Source: Paraburkholderia humisilvae (GTDB lineage Bacteria; Pseudomonadota; Gammaproteobacteria; Burkholderiales; Burkholderiaceae). Taken from it: DNA of 64,000 nt. The DNA is taken from positions 1 through 64,000 of the forward strand of contig NZ_CADIKH010000033.1 of NCBI RefSeq assembly GCF_902859855.1, read 5' to 3'. Position numbers and translations under genes: made by a program. Positions 8,751 to 16,793 of the stretch are shown here, one piece after another (position 1 is the first letter of the stretch; every line of letters begins with the position of its first letter). The notes beneath the pieces are model-generated. The model made no database searches. It was not told where the DNA came from and saw only the letters and a list, made by a program, of their open reading frames with translations.

Positions 8751-8973
8751 GGAATCCTCAGGGATTTTGGTATCAGCGCCGGGACCGTGCAGCGCTAGGC
8801 GACGGACCCTGTAGCCAGTATACGGTCGGGTCGAGCCGCAGTAAATAAAATCGTAGTTTTAACCACTTTTTTTCACCATTTTGCATCATTATTTGTATAA
8901 TGGTGCATTCTGTACGAATGTAGCAGATTCTGAAAACGCCGCCTATCTGACCCTCCAAATCCAAACGAAACCC
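8751..8973. promoter_or_regulatory. Divergent control region of KfrA-like gene and recombinase
   Basis: AT-rich stretch with a TATAAT at 8896-8901 and an inverted pair CACCATT (8874-8880) and AATGGTG (8899-8905) around it. The palindrome could be an operator or a recombinase site. A promoter here would start transcription downstream of the ATG at 8881, which supports the later start at 8974 for the recombinase. Confidence 0.45.
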
Positions 8974-10224
8974 ATGTCCACCGAGCTCGTTATCGAGTCA
9001 TATGTCGTCGAGAACCTGTCAAGCGCGCCGCCGCGCAATCGGGCGACCAGCCCGGTCCTTCCGGCCGGCCTCTCGGAGCAGGACGTCGTGATCCAGTGGC
9101 TGAAAACTAAGATAGCTGGCGACGGCCGTCTGGCCGAGACGACCCTGGCCCAGTACGTGGTCGAGGCGCGCCGGCTGTTCTGGTACGCGAGATGGATCGA
9201 TACGCCTATCTCGGAATGGACGCTGGAAGAAGCCGGCGACTATCTTTCATTCCTGAAGGCGCCCGACAAGGCTGCTATCTGCACCGGGCGCGTGCCGCGC
9301 GGCGATCCGCGGTGGACGCCGTTCCGCAAGGCTCTGAGCAAGGCCTCGGCACGCCAGAGCCAGGTTATCGCCGGCAGCCTTTTCAAATGGCTGGTTGCGG
9401 TCCAGTACCTTCGGGCTGACCCCTTCGCCGGTTATGGGCTCGCCGGAAAGAGGCGTCAGCGTGGCAAAAAGCAGAAGCGGTTCGTCGGCCAGGACGGCAT
9501 TGAGCTCGCCCGCGACGCCATCGCTGCCCGGGAGTGCCGGACCGACCGGGAACGGGCAAAGCAGGCTCGTGATCTCTTCGTCATGGAACTGTTCACGAAA
9601 ACCGGTTTGCGGACTTCCGAGGCAATCAACGCGTCGATGGGTTCGATTCAATTCGTCCGCTTCACCGCCGCGCAGCGAGCCAAGCATCCCGAATATCCGG
9701 AAGGTGTCTGGATGCTTGAGGTCGAATCGGGGAAAGGCGGCCAGCGACGGACGGTTTCCTGCGCTGCCGTCATGGGCAGTCTGCAGGATTATCGGGTGGC
9801 CTACGGCCTCTCATCGCTGCCTGCGCCTGGAGAAACCACCCCGCTTCTTCTTGGCGCCCGGCGGCGCACCCCTGAACTCAGCAGGAATCTCAGCGCCCGC
9901 GGCGTGCGCGCCCTGCGCCGCGATCTTGGAACGATCGACGGCATCACGGACCGCTCCTCCCTGTACCGGCTGGTGAAGGCAATCTTCAAGGAGGCACTGG
10001 CGTGGTGGGATGCTCGCGATCCCGTCGAAGCGGACAAGCTTGAACGCGCCTCTACCCACTGGTTACGACACAGCTTTGCAAAGAATCTGGTCGCATCCGG
10101 TGCCGACCTCCTGATCGTTGCCAACAATCTCGGTCATGCCGATTTAAATACCACCCGCGTATACATCGACGACGAAGAGACGGCCCGGGCGTTCGAAACA
10201 GAGAAATTCCTCACAGGACGCTAG
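8974..10224 (+). CDS. Tyrosine recombinase (phage-integrase family)
   Basis: About 416 aa. It has an N-terminal SAM-like core-binding domain (LSEQDVVIQWLKTKI to FKWLVAVQYL) and a C-terminal catalytic domain. Catalytic residues are visible: R in TKTGLRTSEAI, K in ESGKGGQRR, H and R in THWLRHSFAKN, H in NNLGHADLNT, and the tyrosine nucleophile in TRVYIDDEE. The MSTELV start at 8974 is preferred to 8881 because a promoter-like TATAAT lies between them. The enzyme may resolve plasmid multimers or integrate and excise an element; no attachment site was identified. It stands alone, so its partner DNA cannot be deduced. Confidence 0.9.
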   Translation: MSTELVIESYVVENLSSAPPRNRATSPVLPAGLSEQDVVIQWLKTKIAGDGRLAETTLAQYVVEARRLFWYARWIDTPISEWTLEEAGDYLSFLKAPDKAAICTGRVPRGDPRWTPFRKALSKASARQSQVIAGSLFKWLVAVQYLRADPFAGYGLAGKRRQRGKKQKRFVGQDGIELARDAIAARECRTDRERAKQARDLFVMELFTKTGLRTSEAINASMGSIQFVRFTAAQRAKHPEYPEGVWMLEVESGKGGQRRTVSCAAVMGSLQDYRVAYGLSSLPAPGETTPLLLGARRRTPELSRNLSARGVRALRRDLGTIDGITDRSSLYRLVKAIFKEALAWWDARDPVEADKLERASTHWLRHSFAKNLVASGADLLIVANNLGHADLNTTRVYIDDEETARAFETEKFLTGR

Positions 10225-10290
10225 TTCCATCGCGGTCGATCGTGGAGGCACGCGACAATCCTCTGGGGAGTGAGCCGCGACACTCAATCG

Positions 10291-10815
10291 TCAACGCGGA
10301 GCTCTGTGAGGCTGGAGGTAGACGGGATCCCGAATGCGCGCGGTCTGGACCAGGAAGATCTCCTCTTCGGACAATTCCGGCCGGGAAAGGCCCACGGCTT
10401 CGCCGGCGAAGTGCCTGTCGAGGAGAAAGCGCGGATAGATCTCTACCATCCTATCTATGCCCACTTTCTCGTCAGTCAGCCGGTGCAGGGAGAGGCCCCG
10501 CATACCGTGCTTGAGCCATTTGAGAGCCACCATAGTTGAGGAGCGGCTACGGCGGGCTCCGTAGCGCTTGAAGTGTTCGCGATCGAAAGCAGCCTCGTGA
10601 CGTTTCGCTGAGTAGCGTCGCCCACAAGGATATAGGTCTACTAGCAAGTCCAGATCTCGAGGCTCGCTCGAGCCCTTCACAGTCGAACCGAATACCCATA
10701 TCCGAGCGATTCGCACCGCGTCGCGATCGCTTGCAGGTGTCGCTAAAAGTCCGTTCACGGCTCGGACTCGCGTGTGGATCTGGTAGGCCTTCTTGCGGGC
10801 GTCGCGCAGTTTCAT
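10291..10815 (-). CDS. Minimal nucleotidyltransferase-domain protein
   Basis: About 174 aa. The stretch RIWVFGSTVKGSSEPRDLDLLVDL fits the GS-x(n)-DxD signature of the DNA polymerase beta-like nucleotidyltransferase fold, with the two aspartates that bind metal. Such small proteins often belong to MNT/HEPN toxin-antitoxin pairs, where they transfer AMP to the HEPN toxin, or to antibiotic-modifying enzymes. No HEPN-like gene is beside it. The second half (DRMVEIYPRFLLDRHFAGEA) is not recognised. The ATG at 10815 has only a weak ribosome binding site. The domain call is fair; the substrate is unknown. Confidence 0.6.
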   Translation of the reverse strand: MKLRDARKKAYQIHTRVRAVNGLLATPASDRDAVRIARIWVFGSTVKGSSEPRDLDLLVDLYPCGRRYSAKRHEAAFDREHFKRYGARRSRSSTMVALKWLKHGMRGLSLHRLTDEKVGIDRMVEIYPRFLLDRHFAGEAVGLSRPELSEEEIFLVQTARIRDPVYLQPHRAPR

Positions 10816-10929
10816 TGTGACGAAGACTTAGCCGTAACGTGTCGATCATAACGAGATTCCGGCATTGAGAGTACTGCGGGCCCGATCCAAAAATCCGACA
10901 CTACTCGTTTTTGAAATGACCTCCTTTAT

Positions 10930-10946
10930 ACTTCCTGACAGGAAGT
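10930..10946. promoter_or_regulatory. Palindromic operator, copy 1 (upstream of DUF2844 gene)
   Basis: ACTTCCTGACAGGAAGT, a perfect palindrome around one central base. It overlaps a TATACT that could be a -10 box, 57 bases before the DUF2844 start. This is the best copy of a motif found throughout the window. Confidence 0.7.
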
Positions 10947-11002
10947 CTCGGCATCGAAATCCGTGACTTCTGCCTTGATTCCATAAACCGGAGTGTCTAA
11001 CG

Positions 11003-11473
11003 ATGAGAAGAAATTTGCTGACACTGGCAGCGACGGCGTGTTGCTCGATCAGTACGCTTGCCAATGCGTCACTCGGGGGCAGTGTTTCCACCGTGTCGGA
11101 TGATCAGATCAGGCTGGTCGCCAACCACCAAACCGCAGATAAGCCGGCAACGGCGAGCGTGGGCTACACGGTCAACGAAATGGTTTTGCCTAGTACGACA
11201 GTCGTGCGGGAATACGTTGCCGGCGGAAAAGTCTTTGCAGTGACCTGGAGTGGCCCGTCTACGCCGAATGTCCAGCAACTGCTGGGAGCATACGTGGACC
11301 AGGCAAGTGCGAGCGTGAGAGCGTACCGCCAGGCTCACGGTGGCATCGGCCCGGTCTCTGTGTCGTCTGGGGACTTCGTATTTCAATCAAGTGGCCATAT
11401 GGGCTTCTATGCTGGTCGCGCCTACATCCCGAGTGCAGTTCCCAGCGGCGTCTCGCGCTCGGACATTCGATAA
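11003..11473 (+). CDS. DUF2844 domain secreted protein
   Basis: About 156 aa. A Sec signal peptide (MRRNLLTLAATACCSISTLANA, cleavage after about residue 22) is followed by SLGGSVSTVSDD, the usual N-terminus of mature DUF2844 proteins. The body contains YTVNEMVLPSTTVVREYVAGGKVFAVTWSGP and LLGAYVDQA, conserved features of the family in Burkholderia relatives. The function is unknown; the protein should be periplasmic or outside. The gene has a GGAG ribosome binding site and lies 11 bases before the DUF3443 gene, so the two form an operon, the usual arrangement for these families. An operator-like palindrome lies over its promoter. Confidence 0.85.
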   Translation: MRRNLLTLAATACCSISTLANASLGGSVSTVSDDQIRLVANHQTADKPATASVGYTVNEMVLPSTTVVREYVAGGKVFAVTWSGPSTPNVQQLLGAYVDQASASVRAYRQAHGGIGPVSVSSGDFVFQSSGHMGFYAGRAYIPSAVPSGVSRSDIR

Positions 11474-11484
11474 AGGACCCGACG

Positions 11485-12744
11485 ATGCGAAAATTCCTCA
11501 TGATCTCAGCGGCCTTGTGCCTGTTCGCCTCGATGGCAGCTTGCGGAGGAGGCGGCGGAAGTGCGAACTCCGCAGCTTCGACGACCTCGGGTAGTTCGAC
11601 TTCCGCGCCTGCGGGCCAAACGAACGGCAAGCCGACGACGGGCGCGTCGCCTACCGTCGTCGCAAACCAGATGTCCGTCACGGTTGGCCCGAATGCGTGG
11701 AGCGCGCAGAACGTTCTCTACACTTCGGTCACGATCTGTGTCCCGGGTACATCTAACTGCCAGACTATCAACGACGTTCTCGTCGACACTGGGTCGTTTG
11801 GGCTGCGTCTGTTCGACTCACAAGTCACTCTTCCGCTGCAGAAGGTCTCCGCAGCAGCCGGCGGCACGTTGACCGAATGCACGACCTTCGGTTCCGGAAC
11901 GGCTTGGGGCACCGTCGCACAAGTGGACATCAAGCTTGCCGGTGAAGTGGCTTCAACCACCCCTATCCAGTTGATCGCGGATCCGGCTGTCAGTGGCTCG
12001 GCCACGAGCAACTGCATTCCGACTGGCGTGACGGACCTGAACAGCCCCTCTGTAATGGGCGCGAACGGCATTCTCGGTGTTGGCTTGAACGCGGCCGATT
12101 GTGGTGCGAGTTGCGTGGCAACGACGTCCCCGGGGTGGTATTACGGTTGCCCCGCGAATGCTACGACATGCCTCGGCACAACTGTTCCCTTGGCAGACCA
12201 GGTGACGAATCCCGTGAGCATGTTCGCGCACGACAACAATGGAGTCGTGCTGACATTGCCGAGCGTTCCGCCAACAGGGGTATCGAGTGCTTCCGGCACG
12301 CTTACTTTCGGCATCGATACACAAGCTGATAATGCGCTGGGATCCGCGAAGGTCTACACGTTGAACAGCAACTACGATTTCAGCACGACGTTCAACGGCA
12401 ATACGTTCCCGGAATCATTTCTCGACAGCGGTTCAAACGGACTCTTCTTCGATGACTCCATCCCCGCCTGCTCAGGAAGTACGTTCTATTGCCCCGCATC
12501 GACCATGAGTTTTTCGGCGATGATTCAGGGCTTGAACGGCAACAACGTATCGCTCGATTTCGACGTGGGCAATGCCGATGCAATGGTGGCTCGGGGGGCG
12601 TACGCGATGGACGATTTTGCAGCTCAAAGCGGGTCAACAAACATCTTCGACTGGGGTCTATCGGCATTCTGGGGGCGGTCGATCTATACCGCGATCGCAG
12701 GCACAGTGAACTCTGGTGGCCAAGGACCATTTTTCGCGTTGTGA
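11485..12744 (+). CDS. DUF3443 domain lipoprotein with aspartic-protease-like motifs
   Basis: About 419 aa. The N-terminus MRKFLMISAALCLFASMAACGGG is a lipoprotein signal with the lipobox cysteine at about residue 20, then a low-complexity Gly/Ser/Ala linker. The body starts SVTVGPNAWSAQNVLYTSVTIC, typical for DUF3443. Two similar motifs occur: VLVDTGSFGLRLF (D101) and FLDSGSNGLFF (D314). The pair looks like the two Asp-Thr/Ser-Gly active-site loops of pepsin-like aspartic proteases. DUF3443 itself has no established activity, so a protease role is an inference from this pattern. It follows the DUF2844 gene and ends at a strong terminator. Confidence 0.85.
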   Translation: MRKFLMISAALCLFASMAACGGGGGSANSAASTTSGSSTSAPAGQTNGKPTTGASPTVVANQMSVTVGPNAWSAQNVLYTSVTICVPGTSNCQTINDVLVDTGSFGLRLFDSQVTLPLQKVSAAAGGTLTECTTFGSGTAWGTVAQVDIKLAGEVASTTPIQLIADPAVSGSATSNCIPTGVTDLNSPSVMGANGILGVGLNAADCGASCVATTSPGWYYGCPANATTCLGTTVPLADQVTNPVSMFAHDNNGVVLTLPSVPPTGVSSASGTLTFGIDTQADNALGSAKVYTLNSNYDFSTTFNGNTFPESFLDSGSNGLFFDDSIPACSGSTFYCPASTMSFSAMIQGLNGNNVSLDFDVGNADAMVARGAYAMDDFAAQSGSTNIFDWGLSAFWGRSIYTAIAGTVNSGGQGPFFAL

Positions 12745-12763
12745 ACCGCCCTTCTCTTCCCTC

Positions 12764-12792
12764 AAAAACCGGCCCCAGCGGCCGGTTTTTTT
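12764..12792 (+). terminator. Rho-independent terminator after DUF3443 gene
   Basis: A GC hairpin with ACCGGCC and GGCCGGT arms, preceded by an A-run and followed by seven T. The A-run means it can also work on the opposite strand. Confidence 0.88.
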
Positions 12793-13032
12793 GAGCCTTG
12801 TTGACACAGAATCTGCCTCCCTTCCTGTAGACGGGGTCTCGGACGAATCTTTGATTCGTCCGTATGGCTGCATGATAGGCGCCAAAGCGTATATAACCCT
12901 CAAAGGTGAGGATATTCGGGATCGCTCCTACCAGAAACAATTCGCTCCAACGCGAGAGTTCATCTAATTGACGTGCGCGCCCACTGCGTGAGGCACGCGT
13001 CGAGTCTCCCGTGCCAGGGCATTTGAGTCCGC

Positions 13033-14676
13033 TTACGTGCCGGCGCCGTCGGTCGTCCTGTCTGTGAACTGCCAGACAAGCCAGGTCTGAAAATCCCTGT
13101 CATGCAGTTCGGGAAGCCAGCGCTGGAAAAGATCCTGTCGCGCGTTGATAAGCCACTGCTGGAACAGGATGAGCCAAGCGGCTCGAGCCTCTCCTTCTTT
13201 GTACAACGCTCGATCCGCAGGGCTGGCGTTCAGGTGCGCTTGAATGAGCCGGTTACGCTCGTCTTCGGGTAGGGACTGCAACCCTCTTGCTACCAACGAT
13301 CGCTGGTGCGCCTTGAATTTGGCCTCCAATGCCTCCTGCCGGCGCTGCAATTCTGTTTGCTGTTGAAGTCGGCGCGCCTCTTCCAAAGCCTTCTGGTCCG
13401 CCTCCTCCGTCTGGGTCTGCTCCGTCGAAACATTGCGCAAGATCGCGCGGAAGAACGCTTCCCGGGACTGAATCACCTCCCCTCGCGCCTTCAGGCGTGC
13501 CTCGGAAACTGGCATACGGGACATAGCCTCTTTGACCTGAGAATAGGTATAGAGCTGTGCCAAAGTCGACATATCCTTTGCCGTGAAGCCCAGATCCTTC
13601 AGCTTTTGGATCGTGTCATCTGGCCAGCCGAGGGGCAGTTCGAAAGCCTGTTGACGCTTTTCCGTGAACTTGAAACGCAGCTTGGTGACCTTGCGGCCGG
13701 ACTTGAATTCCTCAACTGCGATCTCGTGCGTCAAAGCCGGATGCGCATTGAGCATCGCGATTGCTGGATTAAGGTAGGTCCGCTTGAACTCCCCATATTC
13801 GCGGGCCTGCTTTTCCTTCCGCTCGCCAATGATCACAAAGCGGGATGGGCCGAGAATCAAGTCTATCCACGTCGCAAGATCCAGAATCGGCGTAACCTTG
13901 GCGTTGGTGCCGATATAGCGCCACGCGTTTTGATACAACCCGAAAGCTGCCTCGCCCGAGCCGGCGTCACGTCCGAAGCTCGCCATCACTGACCAGTTGA
14001 GGTTGGCCCACATGGTCGGCTCGAGAAACCACAGAAGGACCTCAGGTTCGAAAGCAAAGCGAGTAGTCCCCGCCTGACTGCCGACCCCCTTGTCGCGTCG
14101 GATGAGAAAGGCTGCGATCGATTCGTATTGCGCTTTGCCATCCTCGCCTAACACGTTCCAGATAAACTGGAAGTTGAGCAGCTCCGCGAGGGTGTCGTAT
14201 ATCCGGTCCTTGTTAGTGGTTGATAGCCCGGCAAGTTCGGCGAGCCGGTGAGTACGGATTTCGAAGAGCGGCGTCGCACGGTCTTCACGGATCTTCCGGA
14301 TGAGCGTCTGAGCCGCTTCCCTGCCCCGAGCACGCAAATCGAGTTGCACGGCAAGCGCGAGCGCGTCCATGAGCTTTCGAGCAGACAGCTTCAGGTTTTT
14401 GTCGCGCTGGACTGGGATAGCGTGAATAGCGGCGACCGGCTTGCGGTACGTTCCGGGACGCTCGGGCAGGAACAGCTCGTCAGCCGAGAACAATGGCGTC
14501 TGGGGCGTGCCGGGTTTCTCGTCACGCGAGAGCACCTCATAGCTGTCGCTATCTGGTGCATTGTCCTGCTCCAGCCATTTAAGTTCAGGACCGATCTGTT
14601 CTGGCACTTGATTTGGCAGGCGCGGCTTCTTTGGCATTGGCAATGACGTCGGTGCATGGGTATGCGTCAACATCAT
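13033..14676 (-). CDS. Plasmid replication initiator, RepB (Rep_3) family, first replicon
   Basis: About 547 aa. The middle part (IHAIPVQRDKNLKLSARKLMDALAL through TRFAFEPEVLLWFLEP and YGLYQNAWRYIG-like text) has the two winged-helix architecture of Rep_3 initiators that bind iterons. The C-terminal 150 residues form a coiled coil rich in Glu, Gln and Arg (EEADQKALEEARRLQQQTELQRRQEALEAKF region) and an unassigned tail. The length is above the usual 250-400 aa, because of both an N-terminal extension and this tail. An alternative start is the later MPKKPRLPN. Iteron-like repeats lie upstream at 14738-15112. It is one of two initiators here, so one may be silent or host-specific. Confidence 0.72.
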   Translation of the reverse strand: MMLTHTHAPTSLPMPKKPRLPNQVPEQIGPELKWLEQDNAPDSDSYEVLSRDEKPGTPQTPLFSADELFLPERPGTYRKPVAAIHAIPVQRDKNLKLSARKLMDALALAVQLDLRARGREAAQTLIRKIREDRATPLFEIRTHRLAELAGLSTTNKDRIYDTLAELLNFQFIWNVLGEDGKAQYESIAAFLIRRDKGVGSQAGTTRFAFEPEVLLWFLEPTMWANLNWSVMASFGRDAGSGEAAFGLYQNAWRYIGTNAKVTPILDLATWIDLILGPSRFVIIGERKEKQAREYGEFKRTYLNPAIAMLNAHPALTHEIAVEEFKSGRKVTKLRFKFTEKRQQAFELPLGWPDDTIQKLKDLGFTAKDMSTLAQLYTYSQVKEAMSRMPVSEARLKARGEVIQSREAFFRAILRNVSTEQTQTEEADQKALEEARRLQQQTELQRRQEALEAKFKAHQRSLVARGLQSLPEDERNRLIQAHLNASPADRALYKEGEARAAWLILFQQWLINARQDLFQRWLPELHDRDFQTWLVWQFTDRTTDGAGT

Positions 14677-14737
14677 AGCGTTTAATGATGGTCAAGACCA
14701 GTCTTGGCCGGCCATCGTTAGAGTTATCCACCGATCG

Positions 14738-14865
14738 CCTATGCCAAAATACCATCGATCGGGCGGCTGAACATCGTGCCTATGCCAAAGTGCCATCGGT
14801 ATCACGGCGCACTTACCATGATTCCCCCGCGGAAGGACCATCTTGGCTATGCGAAAATACCATCA
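14738..14865 (+). repeat. Iterons of first replicon (three direct copies)
   Basis: Units 14738-14757, 14779-14798 and 14846-14865 share (C/G)CTATGC(C/G)AAA(A/G)T(A/G)CCATC. Spacings are 41 and 67 bases, about four and six helical turns. Confidence 0.75.
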
Positions 14866-15091
14866 TTCCCTCGGCAGCGCCTTAGCTGGCGAGGCTCCGA
14901 CCCGCTGGAAGTTGGGAAGCTTTGAGAGATTTGTCGGAACACAGACGTAGATTGTCCTGTAGAAAAACGCTGAGCAACCCTGCAACCACAGCACGGCCCG
15001 CGCGCGGCACCTTTTCGGCTGGCGACAAGTCTCATACGTGGTATAGGCGCATAGCTATGATTTCTATGTGAGATGCTGGTGCGATGCCGTT

Positions 15092-15112
15092 GCAATGGTA
15101 TTTTTGCATAGG
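15092..15112 (-). repeat. Inverted iteron copy of first replicon
   Basis: On the minus strand it reads CCTATGCAAAAATACCATTG, the same unit as the direct copies but inverted and about 230 bases further upstream of rep. Confidence 0.7.
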
Positions 15113-15217
15113 TTCTCTATGTTTCAAGGGCCTAAATTGGTAGGCATAGCCTGTTCGGCAAGGTGGACTAGCCCCAGATAGTCCTATGCTGATACACTCC
15201 AAGCAGGAAACTGGACT

Positions 15218-15730
15218 ATGTCATCTGACCTCAACGACCCCAATGCGCGCTTTCTGCTTGGCGAAGCCGTCCGGTTGCTCACGCAGTCCGGCGTAACGGG
15301 CGTTGCGCTTGCAGAGTTTGTGCTCGGGTTCACACCGATCGTCAACGAGAGGCTCGCTTCGATCGCTTCGACTGGGTCGACTCAGGGGGTTACACGCGCT
15401 GACGTGAAAGATGCGCTCAAAGAGGCGTTGCAAGAAGTGGTGTCCGCCACTGGAGGTAGTCAAGAAGGCCGAGGGAAGAAACGGCAGCGTCGCAAGTCGG
15501 TCCCGGTTCGGCTCGCTGACGGCAAGCGTACTTCCCTGTGGCTGGATACCGACCTCGTCGATCGCTTCAAGCAAAGGTCCAACTCGCCGGCAGAGGCGCG
15601 GCAGGTGCTAGATGAACTGGCCGGTTCTGTGCCAGATTCCGCAGAAAGCAAATCGTCTTGGGTCGAGGGAGAGCTGACCAGGCGGCTGATGCTGCTCGAG
15701 GCGATGCCCGCTACTGCCCGGGCAAATTGA
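15218..15730 (+). CDS. Ribbon-helix-helix-like DNA-binding protein
   Basis: About 170 aa. The N-terminal half is helical (NARFLLGEAVRLLTQSGVTGVALAEFVLGFTPIVNERL). A very basic linker follows (GRGKKRQRRKS). The C-terminal part GKRTSLWLDTDLVDRFKQRS resembles the strand and first helix of a ribbon-helix-helix domain, followed by ARQVLDELAG and a final helix. Such proteins often regulate plasmid copy number or partition. It lies between the first replicon and parAB, reading away from rep. AGGAAACTGG precedes the ATG. The fold is inferred from this pattern only. Confidence 0.55.
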   Translation: MSSDLNDPNARFLLGEAVRLLTQSGVTGVALAEFVLGFTPIVNERLASIASTGSTQGVTRADVKDALKEALQEVVSATGGSQEGRGKKRQRRKSVPVRLADGKRTSLWLDTDLVDRFKQRSNSPAEARQVLDELAGSVPDSAESKSSWVEGELTRRLMLLEAMPATARAN

Positions 15731-16230
15731 TTGATTGACGGTCGGGCGAGTTCTCATCAGGAAGTAAATTCCTTGACTTTCCGAGCGCGCTAAAAAACAA
15801 TAGGCGCATTGTCGTACCGAGCAGCTGGAACTCACACCCTTTCGAGCCTCCCTAGAACGCAAACCTTCTTCGGGGAAATTTCGGGAAAAGCACCGAGGCC
15901 TTTCCCAAGATTTTCTCCAAGCCCCCTCGGGTTTGCACGCTTCCACCGTTGCGAGCTGAATTCAGTGCACTGCGCGTGCCTTGTTTTCCCGCGAGATCCA
16001 TCGGATCTTGCTCGTCCCTTCGTGGACGGCTTGCTACCTCGGTAGCCTAGGAAGTCCTTCGGCCTTCCTGTCTGACGTCGTCCTTTCTGGCGGCTTGTCA
16101 TCTGCAACACCACTACTGGGCTGTATCTCGATGCGATCGAGATTCGGTTCAGATGTGTTTTCAACCCGCGCGGGGACTCGATTCCCCTCGTTGGGGGACG
16201 ACGTCTTCGCAAGCTCCTTTGGAGATTGTC
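15731..16230 (+). promoter_or_regulatory. Long leader of the 16231 gene with operator and promoter
   Basis: Half of this 500-base gene-free stretch looks transcribed. A motif copy (GTTCTCATCAGGAAGT, 15750-15765) precedes a likely promoter TTGACT (15774-15779), 17 bases, AACAAT. The leader that follows would be over 400 nt and contains several hairpins and an AGCAGCTGGAACT element near its start that is also seen at 32509. A GC-rich hairpin (16165-16196) lies just before the ribosome binding site. Confidence 0.5.
16165..16196 (+). promoter_or_regulatory. GC-rich leader hairpin, copy a
   Basis: CCC-GCG-CGGGGA, loop, TTCCCCTCG-tt-GGGG: the outer CCC pairs with the last GGG and the inner GGGGA with TCCCC. 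It is 35 bases before the ATG at 16231, and GGAG follows it. Confidence 0.6.
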
Positions 16231-16515
16231 ATGTCGAACGTCGTTTTGTCGGAACGTGCCCTGCGTCGCCAAGCAATATCGGAAGCCCGCAGCCATCTCA
16301 TCGAGCTCGCGGGCAAGTATCCAGAAGTGTTGCTCAAAAACTTCGATGAGTATCCGTCGCTCGTTGGCGATCTCTCCTGTCTCGAAGAGGTGGTCGAGAT
16401 TCTTGTGGAGAAGGGCTTTGCAAAACAGCTGGCAACGCTCTGTGAAGCGCCTGGTATCGGGCGTTATGCAAGCAGCGTTATCGCTTGTCTGGTTCTGATG
16501 CCGGCGCAGCCGTAA
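16231..16515 (+). CDS. Hypothetical protein, 94 aa
   Basis: No family recognised. It is a compact helical protein (RALRRQAISEARSHLIELAGKYPEVLLKNF and LEEVVEILVEKGFAKQLATLCEAPGIG) without membrane segments. The ATG at 16231 follows GGAG and a structured leader, evidence that it is expressed. Its 3' end overlaps by 38 bases with the oppositely oriented 80-aa gene, so the two mRNAs could affect each other. It could be a small regulator linked to replication or partition; nothing in the sequence proves that. Confidence 0.6.
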   Translation: MSNVVLSERALRRQAISEARSHLIELAGKYPEVLLKNFDEYPSLVGDLSCLEEVVEILVEKGFAKQLATLCEAPGIGRYASSVIACLVLMPAQP

Positions 16516-16720
16516 TCAGCTCCCCTTCTGCTATCCGCGCAAGAAGCTCCGCATCCGCGGAGTTTTCTTGTGCGGCCAGCAGACGGTAAAACTCAGCGGT
16601 TCGACCCAGCGCCCAGTTGTGTTGGTCAATGGTCGTCGGCAATGTCGTCTGACCAGTTATACATTTGAACTTCGCCCTCTCTTCCGATGTCAGCCTAATC
16701 CGTTTTCCTAGTCGTAGCAT
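16478..16720 (-). CDS. Hypothetical protein downstream of parB, 80 aa
   Basis: A longer frame exists, but the ATG at 16720 has a strong GGAAGGAG before it and gives an 80-aa protein starting MLRLGKRIRLTSEERAKF. The middle, TLPTTIDQHNWALGRTAEFYRLLAAQENSADAELLARIAEGEL, is helical. No family recognised. It is co-directional with parA-parB and 74 bases after parB, so it is likely a third gene of that operon. Confidence 0.6.
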   Translation of the reverse strand: MLRLGKRIRLTSEERAKFKCITGQTTLPTTIDQHNWALGRTAEFYRLLAAQENSADAELLARIAEGELITAAPASEPDKR

Positions 16721-16793
16721 TGCTCCTTCCCCTTCTGTTCTCGTCCCGAAATCGTCCCGTTTTCGCGGCGTCATCAAGCCAGATCTCGAAGCG

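Larger units (their letters stand above)
14677..15217. other. Probable replication origin region of first replicon
   Basis: A gene-free region of 540 bases with repeated 20-bp units of the type CCTATGCCAAAATACCATCG. Copies lie at 14738-14757, 14779-14798 and 14846-14865 in one orientation, and at 15092-15112 in the other. Partial matches around TAGGCATAG occur near 15140-15152. Position and repeat type fit a RepB-bound origin with an autoregulatory inverted copy. Confidence 0.65.

Noticed and set aside
8881..8973. Upstream start of the tyrosine recombinase
   Set aside because: The extra residues overlap a TATAAT promoter box and have no family resemblance; the ATG at 8974 was used.
10291..10815. 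MNT/HEPN toxin-antitoxin module
   Set aside because: Only the nucleotidyltransferase half is visible; neighbouring frames show no HEPN motif.
15832..16296. 154-aa open frame on the minus strand in a gene-free region
   Set aside because: It has no ribosome binding site, is Arg-rich and runs through the leader hairpins of the 16231 gene; a structured leader explains the region better.
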